Source: Tausonia pullulans (lineage: Eukaryota > Basidiomycota > Tremellomycetes > Cystofilobasidiales > Mrakiaceae). From it: a stretch of DNA of 64,000 bases. Positions 22,165-34,993 of this stretch are shown piece after piece; position 1 is the stretch's first letter, and the number at the start of each line of letters is the position of its first letter. The translations under genes were made by a program, and so were the position numbers. The notes below the pieces were generated by a model. That model searched no databases. It was not told where the DNA came from and was given only the letters and a program-made list of their open reading frames with translations. The stretch covers positions 868,001 to 932,000 of the forward strand of contig OX637631.1 of NCBI GenBank assembly GCA_951802195.1, written 5' to 3'.

Positions 22165-22662
22165 AAGGCAGATATCTCCCTTGCGTTTGCCCTCGGGTTG
22201 TCTTTTAACTCGCGGGACAGAGCGGCGCACGCTTCGCTCTCTAGATTTGTTCTTTTGTCCCTTTTCTCACTCGTCCCACCATCCCTGTTTCACTCTTGCT
22301 CCTTTTTCTTTTCTTTTTCCTTTTCTTCTTCCTTTTCTTTTTTCTTCTCTTCTTCAATTTCGCCTCAGGATTTATTTTGGCTTTGCATCTTCCACTTCTC
22401 TGACTTCAAGTTTCTTCCATGCTTTCTCCGGCTGGGTTTAGGTCCGCCAACAAGGATCTGGTCCGACCATTTGGTCTCTATGGTCCACTTGCACTCGTCT
22501 CAACGCCTCGTGGGGTCGGGAGGAGCGAGAGATGCTCGCTGCTGGAGACACGCTCCCAAAGAGGAGGCTAGTGCGTCGAGCCCGTGTCGAGTTTCTCAAA
22601 CTCGCACACGTCCGCCTCCGTCTTCCCAACCTCCACCCTTCCCTCATTTTGTCTTTCATACG
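22165..22662. other. Intergenic
   Basis: It holds a CT-rich tract (about 22,300-22,360) and nothing else recognisable. It separates the carbonic anhydrase from the ankyrin gene. Confidence 0.5.
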
Positions 22663-23845
22663 ATGACGACCCGCGCCTCGGAAGTGAAGAACATCTGGAT
22701 CGCCGCCGGAGATGGCGACCTCGAACGCGTCAAGGTGCGTCTGGGCCGGCTGGCTGGCTTGCCAGGGCCCAAAGGACGGTAGAAACACGCGTCGTCTTCG
22801 CCGTCTTGTCACTGGGATCCTTGGGCTCAGGATCATAAGGAGAAGGGGAAATGACTGACGAGCTTTCTTCTTCCACTTTCACTCTTGCCTTGGTGGCCGT
22901 CCTTCCCTTATCTTACGGCGACGCTCGCGCGCTCGGTCTCGCCCGCGACCGCGTAGGAGCTCATCGAAGGCAGCTGTTCGTCCTTCCTGCCTCCTTCTTC
23001 ATCCGAGACCAGCGTCCTCCTAACACACCGAAATCATTCAGCCATGTCCCCCAACATCCCTGACCCAAACACCTACACCCCGATGCACGCCGCGGCCTCG
23101 TACGACCAGCGTCCGGTCTTCGAGTACCTTCTCTCGAAGGGCGGGGACCCAAACGTCACGGATGAGGATGGCGAGACGCCGCTTTACACGGTGGAGAGTG
23201 TCGGGTGTGCGAAGTGGCTTGTTGAGCATGGGGCGAAGGCGGACCATAAGAACTTGGAGGGGATGACGGTGCGTGTCGAAGTTGGGAACGAGGATAGACG
23301 GGCACGTCAAGCTGACAAGGACAACTCAACTCGACTCGTGTAGCCCGCAGCGAACCTCCACGAGGAGTTCCCGGAAGTGGCGGCGTTCCTCCGGTCCTTG
23401 ACAGGGGAGGCTGCCCCCGTCGAGGAGGAGAAAGAGGACTACACTATCTACGAAGAGGACGAGGACGCTGCTGAGAATGTAATCGAGGACGCCGAGATGG
23501 AGGGTGCCGAGGAGGGCTTCGCTGAGCTCTCGGCGGACCACCTCTCGAGCCTGATGGCGGAGAGGCTCACGGAGGAGCAGACGGCGAAGCTCATGGAGCG
23601 GTTCGCTGAGGTGATGCGCAAGTGCGAAGAGGACGGCGTCAACCGGGATGAGGAGCTCAAGCAACGTAAGTCCGGGTTGTCCTTTCTGCGTTGGAGTAGT
23701 CTCGCGACTGACTCGGTCTGTTGCAGTCGTCGAGGACGCAATCTTCAGCACAGTCCAGTCTGGCCGGGAGCTTGGCGGAGCGACGGCTGAGGCTTCCGTA
23801 GAGTCCGATGTGAAGCGTTCGAGGACAGACGGCCCGAACCGATGA
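22663..23845 (+). CDS. Small ankyrin-repeat protein (YCR051W-like)
   Basis: The product is about 250 residues. The N terminus (MTTRASEVKNIWIAAGDGDL) begins a first ankyrin helix pair, followed by YTPMHAAASYDQRPVFEYLL and GGDPNVTDEDGETPLYTVES, then WLVEHGAKADHKNLEGMTP. This is the layout of the small conserved fungal ankyrin proteins such as yeast YCR051W, whose function is not established. The C-terminal half is acidic and helical (EEEKEDYTIYEEDED, then LMAERLTEEQTAKLMERFAEVM) and could be a protein-protein interaction coil. Four exons can be placed. The join into MSPNIPDPNTY needs an intron beginning GC (after ATCGAAG at about 22,972) and ending CAG at 23,041, so this may be a GC-AG intron. 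It ends TDGPNR-stop. Confidence 0.8.
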
Positions 23846-25252
23846 TATTAATTGGAGTTGGCTTGCTTCGCATCTCAATGGGCGGACCGGCGAAAGTGGC
23901 GCGTCGTTGGAGGTACAATGCATGCAACACGTCAAGCCAAGTTGTTTAAATGGGACTCTTCTCCAAATGAACCTGGACAACGGTTTATTCAACAAGCGCG
24001 AGGTCAGGTCATTAGATCTTCTCTCTTTTGTTGTCTTGGATCGCAATGCTATCTGTCTAAACCAGCAGGCTTGCGGGCTAGACCTTGTGCGGATTAGTCT
24101 GGGCCTGGCCTACTACACCTTACGAGAGAGCACTCGGCAGACAAAACAACTCGCAGGTCGCTTTGTGTGGGGGCATGCATGCATACTGTCGAAGGACCAG
24201 GATGGTTGTAACAAGTCTCGGTGAAAGAGAGTGATCTATATTGTGTCTCGGCCACACTAGGCGATCTTAAGTCTGAGCTCACATATGGGCGACTTCAAGC
24301 CAGCTACCAGAGGTGCTCGTTATCTCTAGAAGGAGTGGCACGAGGTTCAAGACCCCTCTGTTCAGGTAGACGTAAGGAATTTAAAGCAGCTCGTGGACGA
24401 GGCGGATAAGCAACGTATATTAACAGGCTGAAGGAGCGTGTATTCTCATAAGCCCAGCCCAGTCCACGCTCGCAGCCTAGTCCGAAACCTCATCACTCCG
24501 GCTCCCACGAGATGTCGCAGAAGGTGGCGCGCCTAGAGCAGCTCGGCAATTATATGAACGTTAATAGGTCCTTAACTGTCGATCTATCTTCCCGAGGCCT
24601 GTCATGAGACACCCGTACGGGCCAGAAGGGACTCGAGAAACCACGGTCAAAAACGACATGCACGTGGGCAATGGACAACCGCTAGCGAGGAAGACCATGC
24701 TGGAGAGGAATGACGATGCTGAAGCGGAGATGCAAAGAGAGAAACTGAACTGACGGCACAGTTCTCGGGCGGGGCAACCGTTCTTGATGCATGCATAGAT
24801 GAAAGCCCCGCCGCTGCGTTTCGATCGTCTCTCTGCCCACGCTGTTCCGGAGCTCGCGGGCCCCTCCCGGCCGCCCCCGTGTTTCTAAATTCGCTCGCTG
24901 TTTGACGATCGGCAAATCGGATGGAATGAACCCTCGTCAGAGACACCTCCCTTCATCATTTTACGGTCAAAGGTCAGGGCCAAGGGTATAGCTATGCAAT
25001 CATTGACTCTGTCCTCCTCTTCTCCTCTCAACCTCTACCATCTGGCTCTGGTCATCGCTTACCGAGCCGGATATCTCGTGCACCACCGCCGCCTAGACTA
25101 GACAACCAGAGGCTGCTTGATTATCATCTCTCCATACCATCGCTCGCCTGCTTCCGACGGGAAGCGCCTCTTCTCCTTTATCATCCACCGCTCGTCCCTG
25201 GCCCGCTAGGAACCCCTCAGTCTCGTCTATAACTCTCTCTCTTTAACCCTCC
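23846..25252. other. Intergenic, 1.4 kb
   Basis: No coding signal, tRNA or clear repeat is seen. A short near-palindrome (GCATGCATGCATAC) lies at about 24,173-24,186. The region probably holds the promoter of the Ser/Pro-rich gene at its right end. Confidence 0.45.
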
Positions 25253-27166
25253 ATGTCGGTAAGTCCAGGATTCTACTCTCATTATCGTCAAACCGCATCG
25301 AGTCCGGAAGTATGCTCTGTGTCATCGATATCGGACCCGGCTGAGAAGTCTGCTGACAACGCTCGTTCAATGTCTCGCACTATCTTCTTACAGCAGCAGT
25401 CTTGGGAACAAGATCATCTTACGCCGCTCTCGAGCGTGAGCGTGGTTCATGATGAGGATGTCCTCGAGCACGGCGAACCGCTCTTCTGTGTATTGGTACG
25501 CGACATCAATGGTGCTTCGTGGAAGCTCGTACGTCGTCGTTCGCCTACTCGGTCGTCATGAGTTTCATCCAAGACAACGAACGGCCCAGGCCTCACCCTT
25601 GACTCTGCTCTCTTTCTCTTTCCCTCTGGCTCCCCTCAGTCTCGCTCGCTCGACTCGCTACAAATACTTGCGTCCCTCGTGGCTCATCATCCGCTAGACC
25701 TTCAGATAGGCGTCACCGCCGCCACCGCCGCTGCCCTCGGCTCTCTTGCGGCTGCTACCACCATCACCAGCTCGCAGCCGGCAAGCTCCTCCTTCTCGGG
25801 GTTCTCCCACTCGTTCGCCATCCGCCGACGCTCTACCGCCGCCTTCGCACGAGCTTTCCCAACGATCTCGAAGCAAGCGCGAGCGGAGTGGGAGGCCGCC
25901 TTTGCTGCCGAACTCGCCCTCCGCGAGCAGGTCGACTCCCTCCTCAAGCGCGTGACACGCCAACGGCGGTTCGAGATGCCCGCCGTTAGGGCCTGGTTCG
26001 AGGTTTGGTGGTCGACCGAGGGGCATGAGCAAGTGGCGTTGGCCAAAGTGGCCGAAGTCAATGACAGATACTCACCCGTCGCCGTCGATATATACGGCCG
26101 CCGCAGCTCGTATTCCCCCATGAACTCATCCGCCTACTCGGAGGACTTGGCCGGATCTCTTTCCCCTCCGGTCATCCCTCCTAGGAAAACCTCAGTCAGC
26201 CAAGCATCAACGACGTCCTTCGTCACTGCTCCGAGCACACCTCCACCCGGCAGCTCCCCATCTTTGGCGTCGTCCTGCTCAGCCTACTCCACTTCATCGA
26301 CCGAGCGTGGTCCGGCCACCCCCCGATCGACTGATCTCCTCCTCAGACCCACATCTCTCGGCATGCATCCCTTTGCCTCTCCCCAGGCGCCGCCTTCGCC
26401 GCCTGCGTCGCCGCCATCTACGTCCTCGTCCATGCTCGGAGGGGGATCTTTGCCCCCATGCCTTCTGCCTCTGCGGACGTCCTCGCTCGCCCTTCATCTC
26501 GAGGCATACGGTGACGAAGCGACATTCAATGACGCTGGCGTCAGCGACAGCGATGACAACATTTTCATGGAGGCGCGGCTTCTCTGCCCTCCACCGGCGC
26601 AGAACATCAAAACAACCGCGACAGCTCGCTGCGACCACCGCCCTCAGCTCGCCCATAGCTGCCTGTCGAAACCAAAGTTCCCCCCTTCAGGCTTCACTAT
26701 CGACACCTGCGCCTTCCAGATGCCAGATTCTCCACCTCTCTCTCCCAAGACGGCAGCCAATGGCTTCTTCCCGTCCATGAGCCCAAGGTCAACCTTCGGC
26801 AAGGCGCCGACGCCAATCAACACTCTGTCATCTTGGAGCTTCACCTCTCCTCATCGGGCGACGAACACTGTCCCGTCAATAAAGGAATCATCTCAGCCTG
26901 CTGCACCCTCTCGAACGCAGTACCAGCGTCGGCGGGAGACCCTTCCTCTCGTATCTCTCTCTCCTCTCCGCGGTAGCGATCCGATCCATCCCCTATCCGT
27001 CGTTGCACCCGGTCCCCCGTCTCTTCACCCTTCCTTTCCGCGTTCTCTCTCCGTCTCTGATGCGAGCACGACCATCGGCGACCTCGCGACGTATTTCCCG
27101 AGGCGGACGGTCCGCAGGCGTTCGGCGTACTTGCGCGTCGTCGGGAGCGTGCCTAAGGTGTCGTGA
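25253..27166 (+). CDS. Unknown Ser/Pro-rich protein
   Basis: The family is not recognised. Exon 1 starts at ATG 25,253 (MSVSPGFYSHYRQTASS) and reads to about 25,528, where a GTACGT donor is spliced to TCTCGCTCG after CTCAG at about 25,640. The joined frame (LDSLQILASLVAHHPLDLQI) runs without interruption into a long exon that ends at 27,166. Near the join is a short hydrophobic, Ala-rich stretch (GVTAATAAALGSLAAATTI) that could be a membrane helix. Then comes a charged region with a Trp pair (AVRAWFEVWWSTEGHE). The rest is dominated by Ser, Pro and Thr with several SP/TP sites, suggesting disorder and phosphorylation. The ATG is immediately followed by GTAAGT, so a different first exon is conceivable. 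The total is about 590 residues. Confidence 0.7.
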
Positions 27167-27532
27167 GCCATCTCCCGTACTTCATTTGCCTTTGTATACT
27201 TAGTATCATGAAGTGGATAATTTGAGCTTTCTACCTACATTTTTTTTTCATTTGTTTTGTTTCCTAGGAGGCGCATACATCTACCCTTTCCCTCTTTTCT
27301 TCTGACCCGCCAGTCCCCAATCTCTGCATAGATTTCTCATTGTTGTCTTCCTCTCTCTATGCACATGATGTACATCCTTCTCAATACTGTGAAAGTAGGC
27401 TTGGAGGCGCAGCCAGAGCGCTCTAGCGATAGCCGGACCGATTGCCGATGCCTCTCGCGGGCCTGTCTCCTTCCCAAGCAACCACCCACCACATTCTCAC
27501 GCCTGTCTCTCTCGCCCGAGCACGTATACCCC
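27167..27532. other. Intergenic
   Basis: It contains a T run at about 27,241-27,249 and no further recognisable feature. It separates the Ser/Pro-rich gene from the transferase gene. Confidence 0.5.
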
Positions 27533-28641
27533 ATGTCGATATGGGTCGTCGACCTTGCCAACTGGTCTTCATCAAATGAGGTCAGTTGATCTCCTCGCTT
27601 GTCCGCCTATCCGTGCTGACCTTACGTTTCGCCAGGCCTTCGCCGACGCCGTCTCGCTGCTTGACGAAGCTTCGCAGCAGCGAATAGGGCGTTTTTATCG
27701 GCGAGAAGATGCTCTGCGTTAGTTCTCTTTTATGATGGGCTCCTTACGTTGCTGTCAATCATTGGAGAGCGTCTAGGCTGACGCGAAGTCGAGCAACGAC
27801 GGGCGAAACGTACATCAGGCTGCCTTGTTGGCCGGCTCTTCCCACTATATCTCCTCAGTACCTTCGAGGAATTTGCTCCAGGATCTCTTATCAAGATGAC
27901 CACAAACCGATTCGGGAGACCTTCGCTCGTGAGGACTCGTTCTTCCCGTTCAGTCGTGTCTCCCTAATGATCCCCGCCGGCGCTGACCGACGAACGCGTC
28001 CAGTCTTGCCCCGTTCTTAACCCAGCTGTCGACTACAACGTCTCCCACGATGGATCCCTCGTAGTCTGCGCTCTCACGCAGGGTGCCGGGCGTGCTGTTG
28101 GCGTGGACGTCATGCGGCTCGGCCTGCCGTCCGGCATGGGATCGCTTTGCGATCTGCTTGAAGCGCTTGATGAACAGGTCTATCGTGGTCCTCTCCTGCT
28201 ACGCCCATGACGACGCTCTCCAATCCTGACGAATCTCAATTGCTCCAATTGATACAGCTTTCCCCAAGCGAACGCATTGCGTTATCATCCTTCTCGAGCG
28301 AGGCGGAACGCACAACACACGTCCTCCGACTCTGGATGCACAAAGAGGCCTATTCGAAGCTTCTCGGTCTCGGCTCTTCGCTCCCCTTCTCAATGCTCGA
28401 CTTCGCTCTCTACCAGGAACGCGTTGCGATAGCGAAGCACAGTGGGCGGGACCTCGCGCAGCTGGGGGTGGTCTTCCACGAGGGTCGGGTGATGGACGCG
28501 AATGGGGAGGAGTATGGATGGGTGCTAGCGAGCAAGGGCGGCGGTAGCCCTCCTTCTCTTTCGGGGGAAAGAGACGTCGAGCCGAGAGTGCTAGAAGTGG
28601 AGGAGCTCGTGGCGGGGGCAAAGAGGGCGCGAGGGCGGTAG
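27533..28641 (+). CDS. 4'-phosphopantetheinyl transferase (Sfp/AASDHPPT type)
   Basis: The enzyme moves the 4'-phosphopantetheine arm of CoA onto a serine of carrier proteins. In fungi the large PPTase activates alpha-aminoadipate reductase (lysine synthesis) and polyketide and peptide synthases. The start at 27,533 gives MSIWVVDLANW. Signature blocks follow: RFYRREDALRCLVGRLF, VDYNVSHDGSLVVCAL (His of motif 1), AVGVDVMRL (the Mg-binding Asp within GVD) and WMHKEAYSKLLGLGS (the W-x-x-KEA-x-x-K motif). The C terminus after the last block is variable. About five exons use GT-AG introns; one of them interrupts the segment between the Asp motif and SPSERIALSSF. It converges on XRN1, whose stop codon is 113 bp away on the other strand. 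Confidence 0.93.
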
Positions 28642-28754
28642 TGAAGAATATAATAACAGGTCATTGGATTTACAACGTGATAAAGAACTGCGTTTTCCTT
28701 TCTCCTTTGTATACCCTGCTCAGATTTCTCTTCGCAGATCAACAGGAACCGTTA

Positions 28755-31700
28755 TCAAGACGAGGGAGCAGCAGTAGCAGCAGACGCAGGCACGGGCACC
28801 GCTCCAGCGCCTCCCCTGCCTCCCCGACCACCTCGTCCTCCACCCCGTCCTCCCCTACCGTTCACAGCCCCGCCACGCCCATGACCCGCAACGGGAGCAG
28901 GGAAGACGGGCCGACCAGGATTGGCGAGCTGAGGGGCAGCGATGCCGTGAGTCGCCGCGGGGTGAACAAATGAGCGCGACTGGAAGTGAGGAGGGGGTCG
29001 CTGCTGAGGGGGCCGCGTGGACGCTTGAGGTGCGATTGGAGGTCGGCCGCCACGAAGAGTCGCTTGGAGAGCACTTTAGAAAAGGCGAGAAGGAAAATCA
29101 GAGCTGCAGCCAAAATCTTCGAAAAACATGCGAGGACTCACGCAGCTTGGGTCTGAGCGGGCGACGGGCGAGCCGGACGAACGCCCTGGGCGGCGTTAAT
29201 GAATGAGTGGCCTTTTTGGACCTGATGAGCCCCCCGCTGCGGGTTTGCCATGATCTGGACCGGAGGACGAGCTTGGCCGGACGGTCGGACCGCAGGCGTG
29301 AAGAAATTGCTGTTAAGGTAGAGTCAGAAAGACTCTTGATGAAAGGAAGAAGGAAAGAGTCTCGACGCACTTCGGCCTGGCGCCATACGCGGTCTGCCGA
29401 GAAGCGGCAGGAGGGGCAGACGCGACGGACTCCTTGTGACGCTGAGTGACTATATACTGCTGCTTGGTGAGGTTCAAGCATGACGAGAATGGGACGGACG
29501 CTCCGCGGTACTCGGAGCAGCTATAATCAATGCGTGTCGAGGACGAGTCAGAAATCGAACTTGTGCAGTGCTTGTTCCGAGTCCTCACCGGTTACCGAGA
29601 GTTCCGCCCGAAATGAAGGGCGCGTCCCAAATAACGTCGACTGTGGTGGAGTTGAGGCCGATGACAATACCCTTGAGACTGAAGGGGACGCCGCCAGCCG
29701 CAGCATCCTGGACCATAACAACACGGTCGCCGAGCGAGAACGTCTGGGTCTGGAGCCGGTAGATGGCGTGGGCGGGCTTAAGGATGGCCTGGCGAGGGAG
29801 ACCCTTTACGAGCGCTTTTTTGATCTGATCGGCAGTCCGAGAGACTGCGAACATGTCGGCGACGTGCTGGATCTGAACGACGGTGTCCTGTGGGCGAGAA
29901 GGGGCTCAGTAAAGTTCAAGAAGAGGCTCCCAAAGAGTCGGCGCCCACCTTATCGAGCTGCTCAGCGTAAAGCGCCACAGGCTCAAAGGACGAGACGCCC
30001 TTGGATGAGAGCCACTTCTTCGCTTCCTGGACGCGCTTGTCAGGCTCGGGGTGGCCCGGGAGAAGCTGCTCGGACTTGATGATGCCTGCGAGGGTTGATC
30101 TATCAGCTTTGAGTGACGAGAAGAGTCCAGTCCAGACTCACCCTCGTGGCGAACCTCAAGGTTGGCAAAGATGTCCGGGAAGGTTGCCTGGCAAACGACG
30201 AGTCAGCGATGGACAGCAACAGTCAGCGGCAAATAGCAAAGAAGCCAAACCTTGTACTCCTGAATAAGTTTGACGGCAAGATCGCTGAACTCCCAGCCGC
30301 GCTCAAGCTTGCGAGAGTAGCCCATGACCTTAAGCCCCTTGCCCTCAAACTTGAGGCTCAGACCAAGGTTGGTCTTGCTGCCGTCTTTGGTGGCGACCAT
30401 GAGAGAGCTCGTAATCTTAGAGAGACCGAGACCCGAAACGTGGAGTCGTCGAGAGAGCTCGAATGAGGCGTAGTAGTTACCGGCCGACCGGTTCTGGACG
30501 ACGTGGGTGAAGCGGGCGTTCTCGCGAGCCTCGTTGGCGAAGTATGCGACCGAAATGGTGACCGACGAGTCGGTTGTCGAGACAACTTGAGCTGCGGATC
30601 CGTAGAGGTGCTCGCCGAGGAAGAAGACGCGTTCGCCGTCCGGGAACTCATCGGAGAGCTTGGGCGCAATTTGCTCCTGTTGCGGCGGCGCCGAAATATG
30701 TGAGCTTAACTGGTCCGGTGAGAAAAGGGCCGCGTCATCTCACTCACCAGGAAGCGCTCGTCCTCAAACTCGACCTCGGCAACTGAGACTTGAAGTGCGT
30801 GCTCAGTCTCGCGCTCAGGACCCTCATAGTCCTTGACGAAGGCACCGGTGTCAAGCCGCTTGAGTCCTAAGGCAAATGAGAGTCGGGTAGGTCAGCATCT
30901 AGTTAATTCAAACAAAAAGGAACACATATCGAACCCTTGAGAGGGCGGACATGGAGGAGCATGTCAGTGTTTCCGATGACGACACCAAAACGCTTCGAGT
31001 AATGGTGCTCGATCCGGTCGGCCTTGCGCTTCCATTGGGACAGGTCGACGGGAGAATGAGGCGTCGAGACAATCTTGCACTGGCCACCGACTTCGGACGC
31101 GGTGAACTTGAAGAGATCATCGCTGACGGCGACGACCTTGGCCTCGCGGAGGAAAGGCCAGCCGACGAAAATACGTTTTCCGATGACGGACTCGGCGACG
31201 TTCTTGGTCGCCTTGCCCTCATGCTGGTTCTCAATATTTATGACGATCGAGGCGTTCTTCGAGTCCGAGTTATGGACATTGACCTGGTGGTAACCGAGGT
31301 GCGCCGTATGCGGGAGCGTCTGGAGCGAGGGGAAGCCGGCGAGAGCGGACGCGCCGAGGTTGACGCCCGAGAGAAGGCCAGTGATGAATGAGAGGCCATC
31401 AAGTGAAGGGAGCTCGAACTTTTCGGTAAGGCAGTGGCCGTGGACGATGTCCGGGAAGAAGCCCGGGATGGGCGAGGGGTAAAAGCCCTCTTGGTCCTCG
31501 TCGTAGGTGAAACGGAGGCTGTCGCCGTGGCCGTTGCGGGCGTGCTCTTCGGCGGTGAGTCGGTGCTCGCGGTCTGTGTGTGAGGAAAGGAAGGGAGGTC
31601 TTAGTCAAAGACGCGAAGAAGGGGTCATCAGGGAGCACGCACCGCCCATGGCCTTGAGAAGACGGGTCTCATCAATGAAAGGAATCTTGACGACTGCCTC

Positions 31701-34700
31701 CCACTCCTGCTTCTTGCCGTTCATGTCGGCTTCAAACTCCAGAGGATAAAAGTCGAGGATGGGCGAATTGGGATCGTCCATGAGATCCTGCAGAAGGAAG
31801 GCAAGCCGGAGATGTTAGAACGACATCTAAACAAGCTCGAGTTCAAGTGAGAACGAACCCGGAAGGCAAGCGGAATGTGGCTTTTGGAGGCCTCAGGGAG
31901 AACACCCATCAGCTGCTCGAATGGCTTGAAGGGCTTGCCGATCTTGAATTCAAACTTCATCTTGTCGACACCCTTGAGGTCTGGTTCCGAGACAGAACGG
32001 TGAGCTGAGAAATGGGCGGACAGGGGAATTCGACCTAGATGGAAGGGGGGACAAACCGGAGATGCGAGGCGCATAGTGGTACGGGTAAAACCAGCTCCAG
32101 CTGGCGACTCCGGCGTAATAATAGCGCATCACCCACTGAAGACCCTCGATATACGTGTAGACGAGCTTTTGAACCTCGGTCGAAGAGGCGACGTCCTTGG
32201 GAGAGTCCTCAAGCTTGAACTCGAGCTTCTCCTGAAGAAACAGAGCGCAGAGCCGTGTTCAGCTCAGGCTCCCCTCGACTTCGACGGCAGGTAGGCAAAG
32301 ACAGACCTTGTAGTAGCCGCGTTTCCATAGCTCCATCTCCTCCTGGAGCTTCTGGTCATACGCGGCCTCGGCGTTGGGCACTTCGTCCTCGACAGTCTTG
32401 GCCTTGTCCCACTTCTTGAGCACCCGCGCGAGCGCCTCGGCGCCCTCGGTCTCGTCCTCCTCCGTCTCATCGTTCTCATCGTCGTCGGTGTCGCTCGTGC
32501 CAGCGAGAACGGCTGCCATAAAAGTCGCAACGACGATGGGTCGATCCTGGTCGTCCCTCTCGTCCCAGGCGAGATCAAGGTGGAGGTCTTCGGCGATCTG
32601 CTGAACGATACGACGGTCCGGCGCGGAAAAGGGCTGGGTGAGGACGAGTCGGGACGCGGCCGTCGGCTTCGGGTTGGCAAGGACGAAGGCTTTGATCTGG
32701 AGGTAAACGGCCTTCTGCGACTTGGTGAGGGCTGGAAGGCAACGACGGTCGGTCAACGAACACAGTCACCAGACCAGGACGATAAATGCATCGCTCAACT
32801 TGTCTTGCCATGCTTGCGCGCCTGGTCCGCATTCTTGCTAGGCTTGCGGTGACCAACGGCATCCGCAAAGTGGCCCTCGAAAACTTCCTTGAGCTCAAAG
32901 TCGGCGAGCTTGTCGAGGACGAGCTGTAGCCTCTGGACGTTGATCTTGCCAGACTCATTCATGTAGCCGCCTGTTGGAGAGGAGGTGAAGAGGCATCGTC
33001 AATCCCGAAAGTTAAGACACTCGACAGCAATAAGAAGAGCGAAAGACGCACCGGCGGCGGGCAAGACCTGCTTGTAGATACCCCAGAGCGTCTCCATCGC
33101 ACCCTCGTTGATGTGGAGACCGGGAAGATGGGGAAGGAAATCGTTGCCGACAAAGACGGAGATGAGAATAAAGTCATCGATGACTTTTTCGAGCGAGTAC
33201 TCAAAGGGGCACTGCGCCTGGAGCGAGGCGAACTCGAGGTCCAGATACTCCCGCAGCAGTGAGAGATGCATAAGGTAAAAGTTCTGGCTCTCGAGGCTGC
33301 AGTAGAAGGGAAGATGGATATCAGTATACTATCCTCAAGATCGGTGGAAGGAGACGGCAGAAGCGACCCACCCCCCTGACTTGGCCTTCTTGCGGCCGAA
33401 GGTGACCTCCTCACGAAGCAGGCAGAAGTGCGGATCGTGAGAGAGGAGTCCAAGCATAATAAGATCGGCGTCGAGTCCGTAGAGACAGTGACGCGTGTTG
33501 GGATTGCTGAAAGGAGTCAGACTAATTGTCAGAGTCAAGTTGACGAGACGCTGAACGCATGACGGATTAACTAGTTGGGCTGAGCCTTCCTCAGACGAAT
33601 ATACTCCTGAATCTTGTGCTCTCCCTCTCCGGGTACCTAGGCGAGTGAAAGAGACGCGTGGTCAGCACGAATCATGAGAGTCAGGCAGCCGGTCCAGCTC
33701 ACATCATGACCGCTAAGGATGATCTCGACTCCCCTCCACTCAACATCCTCGGCGATCTTCTTGTTCACAAAGTATTGAAGGTGACTGGAGAGTCGGGCCA
33801 TGAAAGGTGTTCCTGAGATACGCGTATTTACAAGTCAGCTCTCCGCCCAGGAACAGCACCAAATGGAAGGGCAGCCCACCGGGAGTAATACAGTTGCTGT
33901 CGAACGCCGCCGTCTCGGGCTCCTCCTCTCCCTTGCGACGCGCTTTCTCTGCGAGTTCCTTAGCCTCCTGCGCCGTCCTGAATCGACGAGACCGCTGCTG
34001 GTTCATCTTTGCTCGGGGAGCAACGCCGTCCACAGCCATGAAGAATACCTGGAGGGGGAGGGGAAGACGGTTGAGATGAGCGAGGCATCCTAATAAGGCT
34101 CTATGTGTGATTCCATGCACGAGAAGGGATTCAAGACGCCACTCTGGCATGCCAGTATACATGCTCAAGGGTATCTCTGCTCGGAGAATAGCTCGACAAC
34201 CAGCTGTCACATGCCAATCTGAAAAGGCAGTAGGGAAGCAAGCCACCCAGCCGCTCGCACTCTCCATCCGAACGACGCCGGTCCCTCCATCACCAACACA
34301 GGCACCCCAGGAACGAGACAAGTCAGTTCGCAAACGCACCTTCCTGGGCTTAATTTTGGAGAAGAGGTGGTCGATGTACGCGAAGATCGCAAGGACCATC
34401 TGCTGTTCGGTGAGTCGGAACGACGCGTCGCCTTCAGAAGAAGGCGGGTGCGTGCAGTTGTGAATGATTCCGTTCATATCGAGGCTAGCGAGGAAGGCTC
34501 TTTGGTCAGCTGACGTTCCCTCGATTTATCCAAGAGCTTGGTCAGATGCCGCTGCCCTCGGGGTGATAGATGAGGCAGCAACGCGTGGGAGGGGGCAATG
34601 GACAGGAAGGCTTAAGGCACCAGGACACACTAGAGGTTATCGAACATGGGGATCGAGTTGGGAGTGATCAGCTCCGAGGTGAGAGGGTATCTCTCTCTGT

Positions 34701-34993
34701 TCGGGAGCGAGAGCACGAGTCAGACTCAGCAAATCGGAAAACAGGAGGAGCGCGACGATGACGACGAACGAGATGTAGCGGAAGAACTAAGGCGGGATTT
34801 TGGGCCGAGCGACGGCGATCAGATCTACTGGGATGACTCCAGCATGGACAAGGGGACTGAGAAATTACCTTGGGGATTCCTGAGAGCCGAGGAGAGGATG
34901 GTCCACCGTCGTCGTGTCAGTCCAGGCCGCCCTCGTTCACCTCCACCGGGCGCCTCCCTCAGGAGGACGAGCGCGATATCGAGACTGACCCAT
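28755..34993 (-). CDS. XRN1: XRN1, cytoplasmic 5'-3' exoribonuclease
   Basis: XRN1 degrades decapped mRNA 5' to 3' in the cytoplasm and P-bodies. The assembled N terminus is MGIPKFFRYISERYP, then [15 protein letters not shown] (catalytic Asp), [49 protein letters not shown] and [20 protein letters not shown], the full set of XRN active-site motifs. The middle ([36 protein letters not shown]) matches XRN1, and the later PAZ/KOW-like and SH3-like parts follow. The last 150 residues are Pro/Gln-rich and end in a Gly-Arg-Gly run before APSS-stop, typical of RNA-binding tails. The total is about 1,500 residues in more than 20 exons. The first exons are tiny (4, 11, 17 and 66 coding bases). The large C-terminal extension and the cytoplasmic-type middle argue against the nuclear paralogue RAT1. 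Confidence 0.95.

Noticed and set aside
24308-24360. tRNA-like stretch with GGTTCAAGACC and pairing ends CAGAGG/CCTCTG
   Set aside because: Only 53 nt between the ends, the T stem does not pair, and no D or anticodon arm can be formed.
30951-31391. Plus-strand frame of 146 codons
   Set aside because: It is antisense to XRN1 exons.
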